Positions 6,905 to 10,006 of a stretch of 10,006 nt of DNA are shown piece after piece; position 1 is the first letter of the stretch, and the number at the start of each line of letters is the position of its first letter. The notes under the pieces are model-generated. The model searched no databases. It was not told the origin of the DNA and saw only the letters and a program-made list of their open reading frames with translations. This stretch comes from Mageeibacillus sp. UBA3781 (GTDB lineage Bacteria; Bacillota; Clostridia; Saccharofermentanales; Saccharofermentanaceae), in assembly GCA_002368805.1 (NCBI GenBank), contig DFFH01000118.1, positions 1 through 10,006 of the forward strand, given 5' to 3'. A program made the translations under genes and the position numbers.

Positions 6905-7810
6905 ATGGGTATGGTTCAGAAAGAATTCAAAAAAGGCGAAGTTATCGTCAAAGAAGGCGACAGCGGCAAGAGTTTCTTCTTCCTTTTGGAGGGTGGCGCC
7001 AGTGTTTACGGTGGTTTCGGTAAGAACAATCAGATCAAGATCGCAGATCTGGAAGCCGGTGAGTTCTTCGGTGAGATGGCGATCCTTGAAGCATATCCCA
7101 GAAGTGCAACTGTAGTTGCCAAGGGCAATACGCGGGTCGTCGAGATCCCCGGAAATGAGATGAACTCATTCTTTGACGAGAACCCCGACATGATCCTCGA
7201 GCTGATGAGACATCTCGCAAGCAGGATCCAGGTCATGACAAGTGACTATGCCGAAGCAAAAGCACTTCTTCGTGAACTTCGCGGTGCAAAAAATGATAAT
7301 ACGAAGAAATCGCTCTTCTCCAAGATCAAGAAGCACATCGACGTTTATCAGACAAACAAGAACAAGATGATCGAGACGACAAAGTCCTTCGATGTGAAGT
7401 TCGATTATTTTGCGGACAATGGCGCCGATTATACCAAGTCTTTTAGAAAAGGCGGAATCATCTGCAACAAAGGTGACGAGAGCAAGTGCATGTATGTATT
7501 GCTCTCCGGTGAAGTCGGCATCTATGACAACTATAAGAAGCCGGACGAAGAGAAACTCGCCTCTCTGGAAGCCATCTCCTTCTTTGGAGAAATGGGTATG
7601 TTCTCTGAAGACCCCAGAACTGCTTCCGCGGTTGCTGAGACAGATAACACAAAGGTCGAGATGATCGATCAGAACGATATCATGGACACTTATAAGACCA
7701 ACCCGGAGAAGATCGAGATGGTCCTCCGCCACATGTCTTACCGCTTAAGAAGACTTACCTCTGATTTCTTAAGTGCATGTAAGGAGATCACCGAGAATTA
7801 CAACAGCTGA
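6905..7810 (+). CDS. Tandem cyclic-nucleotide-binding (CRP/FNR-like) domain protein without HTH
   Basis: The 301-residue soluble protein has two CAP_ED beta-barrel domains. Domain 1 (about 1-112) has the entry GDSGKSFFFLLEGGASVYG and a phosphate-binding cassette FGEMAILEAYPRSATV (55-70) with the ligand-binding Glu57 and Arg66. Domain 2 (about 160-290) has KGDESKCMYVLLSGEVGIY and FGEMGMFSEDPRTASA (227-242) with Glu229 and Arg238. A charged helical linker (113-160) joins them, and a helix follows the second barrel. There is no C-terminal HTH, kinase, channel or GGDEF module, so this is not a CRP-type transcription factor as such. Both cassettes keep the Glu/Arg pair needed for cNMP phosphate and ribose contacts, so both may bind ligand. 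The start is supported by AGGAGG at 6888-6893. It is monocistronic. The partner and exact ligand cannot be told from sequence. Confidence 0.88.
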   Translation: MGMVQKEFKKGEVIVKEGDSGKSFFFLLEGGASVYGGFGKNNQIKIADLEAGEFFGEMAILEAYPRSATVVAKGNTRVVEIPGNEMNSFFDENPDMILELMRHLASRIQVMTSDYAEAKALLRELRGAKNDNTKKSLFSKIKKHIDVYQTNKNKMIETTKSFDVKFDYFADNGADYTKSFRKGGIICNKGDESKCMYVLLSGEVGIYDNYKKPDEEKLASLEAISFFGEMGMFSEDPRTASAVAETDNTKVEMIDQNDIMDTYKTNPEKIEMVLRHMSYRLRRLTSDFLSACKEITENYNS

Positions 7811-7857
7811 TAGTACTTCCTTTCAGTTATCCGTGAGTTCATTTTTCAATATGGTTC

Positions 7858-7893
7858 AAAAAGAATACCCGGGCATCGCTGCCCGGGTATTCT
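7858..7893 (-). terminator. Rho-independent terminator, mainly for the 66-residue membrane protein gene
   Basis: A perfect 14-bp stem (7862-7875 with 7880-7893, AGAATACCCGGGCA/TGCCCGGGTATTCT) encloses the loop TCGC. On the minus strand it is followed by TTTTG (7861-7857), a usable T-tract, and it sits 39 bp past the minus-strand stop at 7933. On the plus strand the tail is CATTAG, so it would end the cNMP-protein transcript only weakly, although that gene ends 51 bp before it and has no other terminator in view. Confidence 0.8.
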
Positions 7894-7932
7894 CATTAGA
7901 GGGGGTATATTATGATTATGAGAAGCTGTCTA

Positions 7933-8133
7933 TTATTTTGATGTTGCCTCGTCTTTGTCATCCGTGTTTCCGTTTAATCGGATCATGATGACTGCGAGTA
8001 CACTTGCAATTCCGAAAAAGATAAGAGACAGCTGAAGTTTTTCAAGATTAAAAGCAATCGCTGAGATAGCCATGCATACCGCAAAAATAGCAAATACGAT
8101 CTTGAAAAGTGCTTTTCCTGTACGATTTTTCAT
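7933..8133 (-). CDS. Small two-helix membrane protein of unknown function
   Basis: This 66-residue protein has a basic N-terminus (MKNRTGKALFK), hydrophobic helices at about 10-28 and 36-53, and a short polar tail ending in NTDDKDEATSK. The pattern suggests a hairpin with both ends in the cytoplasm. The start has GGAGG 7 bases upstream, and the gene is closed by a strong hairpin terminator after the stop, so it is likely real despite its size. It lies 147 bp downstream of, and in the same direction as, a ligand-sensing HTH regulator, and may be its target. I recognise no named family. Confidence 0.75.
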   Translation of the reverse strand: MKNRTGKALFKIVFAIFAVCMAISAIAFNLEKLQLSLIFFGIASVLAVIMIRLNGNTDDKDEATSK

Positions 8134-8170
8134 TGTTCTGCCTCCGCGTCATTCCCTGTTCTATGACTCT

Positions 8171-8202
8171 ATCTTACCTTTGAAAGGTTAAGTCATCGTC
8201 AA
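8171..8202 (-). promoter_or_regulatory. Possible long-spacer promoter with dyad, upstream of the 66-residue gene
   Basis: On the minus strand, TTGACG (8202-8197) and TAAGAT (8176-8171) are separated by 20 bases, longer than the usual 17. The spacer contains the perfect dyad ACCTTT-G-AAAGGT (8176-8188), which can be extended with one bulged base. Long spacers carrying a dyad are typical of promoters that need an activator of the MerR kind, but the dyad here is about 4 bases off centre. It could equally be a repressor operator, for example for the adjacent XRE protein. Confidence 0.35.
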
Positions 8203-8280
8203 ACGAAGTTAAAGAAAGGGTTAAGATTGATACGAGGCACCAGTCTTTGGGAGGATGGCCGAACTCACACGAATTCAGTT

Positions 8281-8985
8281 TTATACATCTACACAGATAT
8301 AAATATCCATGTACTCTGTACCGTCTTTCTCATATTCGTACTCGAAACAGCCAAGAACGGTATCGTCCTGTCTGCCCTTGATGTTATTTGCATCCAGGTA
8401 TTCCATGATATGCTTATATCCGACAGGGATACGTTCGAACGGCTGTACCATCGGATCTTTTACCGTGATCACCGCATAGCTGGCTTCCTTGTTATCGCAA
8501 TATTCCACGCCTTCGCAATTTGTCCGGAAACCATCAGGAAGAACATATGCAGCCGCATATCCGTGCATGCCGAAACGCATGCTCTGTTCCTGGGACACAA
8601 ACGGGAAATCCCATCCGATCCGCTTCGCCTTCGGATCCGCGGCAAGAAGGCCGCTCTTATCCGCCCAGTTTTTCATATGAGTCAGCACGTCATCTTCCGG
8701 CTCCTGGGAGATAATGGCATATTTCGCCATCCGGAAAGCAGGCACTTTTCGGATCGTGACATCAGAGTAGATCTCCCCTTTAGAAGTCAGATCGCCTCTG
8801 ACCAGTTCATCCATATTACAGGAAAACAGAGAACACATCTCCACCAGCTTGGGAAGTTCCGGTGTCACTTCGTCCGACTCCCAGCGGGAAATGGTCTGTC
8901 TGCTGACACCCATCTTCTCTGCAAGCTGGTCCTGTTTCAGCTTATTGATCTTACGCAAATATTGAATATTCTTTCCTACATTCAT
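8281..8985 (-). CDS. HTH-XRE transcriptional regulator with GyrI-like effector-binding domain
   Basis: The 234-residue cytoplasmic protein has an N-terminal HTH_3 domain (residues 5-64; LRKINKLKQDQLAEKMGVSR then QTISRWESDEVTPELPKLVE), the classic Cro/C1 helix-turn-helix with RQTISRWE as recognition helix. From about 75 to the end it has a GyrI/AraC-type effector-binding fold: VTIRKVPAFRMAKYA at its start, IGWDFPF, an AYVLPDGF turn, and the closing strand CFEYEYEKDGTEYMDIYICV with the conserved acidic residues. Such domains bind small, often cationic or hydrophobic, compounds and tune DNA binding. The start is supported by GAGGAG 8 bases upstream. An inverted repeat beside its likely -10 box suggests autoregulation. 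The 66-residue membrane protein downstream is a plausible regulated gene. The ligand is unknown. Confidence 0.88.
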   Translation of the reverse strand: MNVGKNIQYLRKINKLKQDQLAEKMGVSRQTISRWESDEVTPELPKLVEMCSLFSCNMDELVRGDLTSKGEIYSDVTIRKVPAFRMAKYAIISQEPEDDVLTHMKNWADKSGLLAADPKAKRIGWDFPFVSQEQSMRFGMHGYAAAYVLPDGFRTNCEGVEYCDNKEASYAVITVKDPMVQPFERIPVGYKHIMEYLDANNIKGRQDDTVLGCFEYEYEKDGTEYMDIYICVDV

Positions 8986-9002
8986 GGTGTAATCTCCTCA
9001 TA

Positions 9003-9031
9003 TTTATAGAACATTCTGTCGGCCGAAACAG
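9003..9031 (-). promoter_or_regulatory. Candidate promoter and operator of the XRE regulator gene
   Basis: TATAAA (minus strand, 9008-9003) lies 18 bp upstream of the ATG at 8985. Overlapping the position expected for the -35 is an imperfect dyad, CTGTCGG/CCGAaACAG (9016-9031), containing the 8-bp palindrome TCGGCCGA. A second dyad CGGATC-TTCCC-GATCCG (9038-9054) follows. These are reasonable binding sites for an autoregulating Cro-like dimer. The -35 box itself is poor, and the leader would be very short. Confidence 0.35.
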
Positions 9032-9258
9032 TGTATCCGGATCTTCCCGATCCGTAATGTCATTATGTCATATGGAGATTTACAAGTACACCAATCAGAA
9101 CGTGCAATTCAAGAAGATCATGTCGCACCGGCTTTACATTTTTCCACAGACTATGGAACAAGAAAGTTTTGTATTGGTCAGCCCACTTTTTCCATCGAAT
9201 CTATTCCTAATTGTCGTCAGATTATCATTCTTGTCAACAGGACTACCTCTCTAATGAA

Positions 9259-9287
9259 AAAATACGTAATCACAAGAAAGCTGTCAA
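9259..9287 (-). promoter_or_regulatory. Sigma-70-type promoter reading toward the XRE regulator
   Basis: On the minus strand, a perfect TTGACA (9287-9282) and TATTTT (9264-9259) are separated by exactly 17 bases. Transcription would start near 9252, about 265 bases before the XRE start, giving a long leader or serving an unrecognised small RNA. Two perfect 20-bp direct repeats begin 3 bases upstream of its -35 box. Confidence 0.5.
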
Positions 9288-9290
9288 CTC

Positions 9291-9333
9291 TTTTCGGCGT
9301 TTTGGCAGAATATTTTTCGGCGTTTTGGCAGAA
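9291..9333. repeat. Two perfect 20-bp direct repeats, period 23 bp
   Basis: The unit TTTTCGGCGTTTTGGCAGAA occurs at 9291-9310 and again at 9314-9333, separated by TAT. The copies are identical and the flanks differ. They lie directly upstream of the minus-strand -35 at 9287-9282, where activator or repressor sites often sit. A 23-bp period is about two helix turns, so two bound proteins would lie on roughly the same face of the helix. Confidence 0.85.
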
Positions 9334-9385
9334 GCTATCAAACTTTTTCTGCAGCATTCAATCTCATCTTCATTGACGTTTATCT

Positions 9386-9419
9386 TTTGACCGTAATTGT
9401 GGTCAAATTTGTGGTCAAA
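9386..9419. repeat. TTTGACC/GGTCAAA repeat cluster
   Basis: GGTCAAA occurs at 9401-9407 and 9413-9419, within an 11-base direct repeat TTGTGGTCAAA (9397-9407 and 9409-9419, period 12). An inverted copy TTTGACC is at 9386-9392. The cluster lies 10 bp beyond the T-tract of the tRNA terminator. It could be a protein-binding array or part of an integration scar; no function is shown. Confidence 0.7.
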
Positions 9420-9429
9420 CGACATTTTT

Positions 9430-9475
9430 ACACAAAAGAAAAATCCTGAACATCCAATCAGGGACATTCAGGATT
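9430..9475 (-). terminator. Rho-independent terminator of tRNA-Ser
   Basis: Directly after the tRNA CCA end, minus-strand AATCCTGAA (9475-9467) pairs with TTCAGGATT (9450-9442). The stem extends inward by TGTCC/GGATG with two wobble pairs, closing a 6-base loop (9456-9461). It is followed by TTTCTTTTGTGT. The hairpin begins at the base next to the tRNA 3' end, leaving no spacer. Confidence 0.85.
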
Positions 9476-9568
9476 TGGCGGAGAAGGAGGGAGTCGAACC
9501 CTCGCGCGGCTGTTACACCACCTAAAGCTTTAGCAAAGCCTCCCCTTCGGCCTCTTGGGTACTTCTCC
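9476..9568 (-). tRNA. tRNA-Ser(GCU)
   Basis: On the minus strand, acceptor arms GGAGAAG (9568-9562) and CTTCTCC (9486-9480) pair perfectly, followed by discriminator G and an encoded CCA (9478-9476). The anticodon stem AGGCT/AGCTT encloses the loop TTGCTAA, giving anticodon GCU, which reads AGU and AGC serine codons. The T-arm GAGGG-TTCGACT-CCCTC is canonical. The long variable arm between the anticodon and T arms is of the class II type expected for serine. The D-arm region shows the usual AAGAGGCCGAAGGGGA. Confidence 0.95.
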
Positions 9569-9607
9569 ATGCCGAAGTCATTTGCTTCTATTGAAGCGAC
9601 ATGAGAT

Positions 9608-9616
9608 ATTCTAACA
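9608..9616 (-). promoter_or_regulatory. Extended -10 promoter of tRNA-Ser
   Basis: The minus-strand sequence TGTTAGAAT has a TGn element (9616-9614) joined to TAGAAT (9613-9608). TGGAAA lies 17 bases upstream as a weak -35. The start would be near 9601, about 33 bases before the mature tRNA 5' end. Confidence 0.5.
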
Positions 9617-9683
9617 TAGAAAGTCAAACATTTCCACAATTAATTCTCTTTTTCTTTATATAGGCCTCAAAGCGCCCTTAAGA

Positions 9684-9712
9684 TGGCACTTTTCCATAAC
9701 GGGAAAGGTCCA
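9684..9712. other. Hairpin upstream of the 9787 gene promoter
   Basis: CTTTTCC (9689-9695) pairs with GGGAAAG (9701-9707), one T-G wobble, across the loop ATAAC. An outer TGG/CCA (9684-9686, 9710-9712) adds to the stem across a 2x2 internal loop. It ends 28 bp before the extended -10 at 9740, so it is more likely an upstream binding site or a weak terminator than a leader structure. Confidence 0.3.
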
Positions 9713-9739
9713 GGATGGTATAGCAGGAATCAACAAACG

Positions 9740-9748
9740 TGATATAAT
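9740..9748 (+). promoter_or_regulatory. Extended -10 promoter of the 9787 gene
   Basis: TGATATAAT places a TGn element at 9740-9742 directly before a perfect TATAAT at 9743-9748. No good -35 is present. The start would be near 9755, giving a leader of about 32 bases. The nine bases are the same as in the promoter at 6806. Confidence 0.6.
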
Positions 9749-9786
9749 TACTCGGAAAATGAAAAAGAAACGGGGAATTAGCAGTT

Positions 9787-10006
9787 ATGTCTGAAACTCA
9801 GGGAAATCCGTCAAATATCGATCTTTCAATTGTAAAACCTTATACTCCTACCGAGGCTCAGGTCAAAAGATATACTTCCAGGAAGATTGCCTCAGCTTGG
9901 ACCTTGTTTGGGGGATCGCTCGCAGTTCTGGCAATCGTGATCGTCTGTATAATCCTTTTCGTCAGCATCTTTCACGTTATCGTATATAGCGCCAAGATCA
10001 TTTTCG
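9787..10006 (+). CDS. Membrane protein N-terminus, unknown family (3' partial)
   Basis: The frame runs from ATG to the window end, giving 73 visible residues. GGGGA (9772-9776) lies 10 bases upstream as a fair ribosome binding site, and a good extended -10 promoter precedes it. About 37 polar residues (MSETQGNPSNIDLSIVKPYT and on to KRYTSRK) come before one long hydrophobic helix at about 38-66 (WTLFGGSLAVLAIVIVCIIL and onward). The uncleaved, inward N-terminus followed by a first transmembrane helix suits a multi-pass membrane protein such as a transport permease, but the visible part holds no family-defining motif. I do not name it further. Confidence 0.7.
   Translation, partial: MSETQGNPSNIDLSIVKPYTPTEAQVKRYTSRKIASAWTLFGGSLAVLAIVIVCIILFVSIFHVIVYSAKIIF

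Larger units (their letters stand above)
8986..9475. other. 490-bp gap between XRE regulator and tRNA-Ser: repeats and promoters, no clear gene
   Basis: Open frames of up to about 100 codons exist here on the plus strand (for example 9065-9376). They lack a good ribosome binding site and show no coding-like composition or family motif. What it does hold is regulatory: dyads near 9016-9054, tandem ATGTCAT (9057-9063 and 9065-9071), a TTGACA-17-TATTTT minus promoter, two 20-bp direct repeats, a TTTGACC/GGTCAAA cluster and the tRNA terminator. The region directly 3' of a tRNA gene is a common integration site, so it may be a scar, but no integrase is visible. Confidence 0.5.

Noticed and set aside
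8227..9009. A 260-codon plus-strand frame opposite the XRE regulator
   Set aside because: It is antisense to a gene with clear HTH and GyrI-like domains; no ribosome binding site or recognised domain.
9140..9148. TTTTCCACA, a DnaA-box-like 9-mer
   Set aside because: A single isolated copy with no cluster, AT-rich unwinding element or dnaA/dnaN neighbour, so it is not evidence of an origin.
9065..9376. A 103-codon plus-strand open frame between the XRE gene and the tRNA
   Set aside because: It has no ribosome binding site, no recognisable motif and a composition unlike the neighbouring genes, and it runs through the promoter and direct repeats on the other strand.
9270..9467. A 65-codon minus-strand frame ending near 9270, containing FDHKFDHNYG
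   Set aside because: It begins inside the tRNA terminator and the peptide reflects the GGTCAAA and 20-bp nucleotide repeats; no integrase motif is present.
9669..9695. Imperfect hairpin AAAGCGCC/GGCACTTT followed by TTCC
   Set aside because: A mismatch interrupts the stem and no plus-strand gene lies before it, so I do not call it a terminator.

Overview
The window looks like chromosomal DNA of an anaerobic Firmicute of the class Clostridia. I base this on strong GGAGG-type ribosome binding sites, intrinsic terminators, a moderate-GC Clostridia-like codon style, a TFIIB-type zinc-ribbon membrane protein, a galactokinase with the variant GRTEIxGNHTDHQ motif, and a tRNA-Ser(GCU) with encoded CCA. 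I cannot assign a genus. Most of the window is housekeeping and cell-surface genes in short transcription units. I see no CRISPR array, insertion sequence, rRNA or intact mobile element.

Left part (1-4480). A zinc-ribbon membrane protein, cut by the left edge, overlaps a 111-residue single-pass membrane protein by ATGA. These face a minus-strand pair, a metallophosphoesterase followed by galactokinase, only 14 bases apart. About 200 bp upstream and divergent lies tcdA, a ThiF/E1-like tRNA-modification enzyme. Its last codons and stop form part of a perfect 12-bp terminator hairpin.

Middle (4492-7893). A long membrane-anchored nucleoside-diphosphate-sugar dehydratase of the CapD/EpsC/WbpM type (minus) has a clear TTGACA-17-TAATAT promoter. 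The 513-bp gap upstream of it is not empty. It holds a 62-codon minus-strand remnant that reads like the C-terminus of a family 3 glycoside hydrolase, and then an extended -10 promoter for the next plus-strand gene. That gene encodes a 301-residue protein with two cyclic-nucleotide-binding domains and no DNA-binding domain. A perfect 14-bp hairpin follows; its T-tract faces the minus strand, so it mainly ends the converging small membrane-protein gene.

Right part (7933-10006). A 66-residue two-helix membrane protein lies downstream of a HTH-XRE regulator with a GyrI-like ligand-binding domain. Both are on the minus strand and they may be functionally linked. The 490-bp gap before the tRNA holds a good minus-strand promoter with two perfect 20-bp direct repeats just upstream of its -35 box, and a cluster of GGTCAAA/TTTGACC repeats. 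Next come the terminator and gene of tRNA-Ser(GCU), minus strand. On the plus strand, an extended -10 promoter leads to the start of a membrane protein cut by the right edge.

No complete new system is evident. The points most worth a second look are the glycosidase remnant, the repeat-flanked promoter, the double cNMP-binding protein and the small-membrane-protein/ligand-sensor pair.
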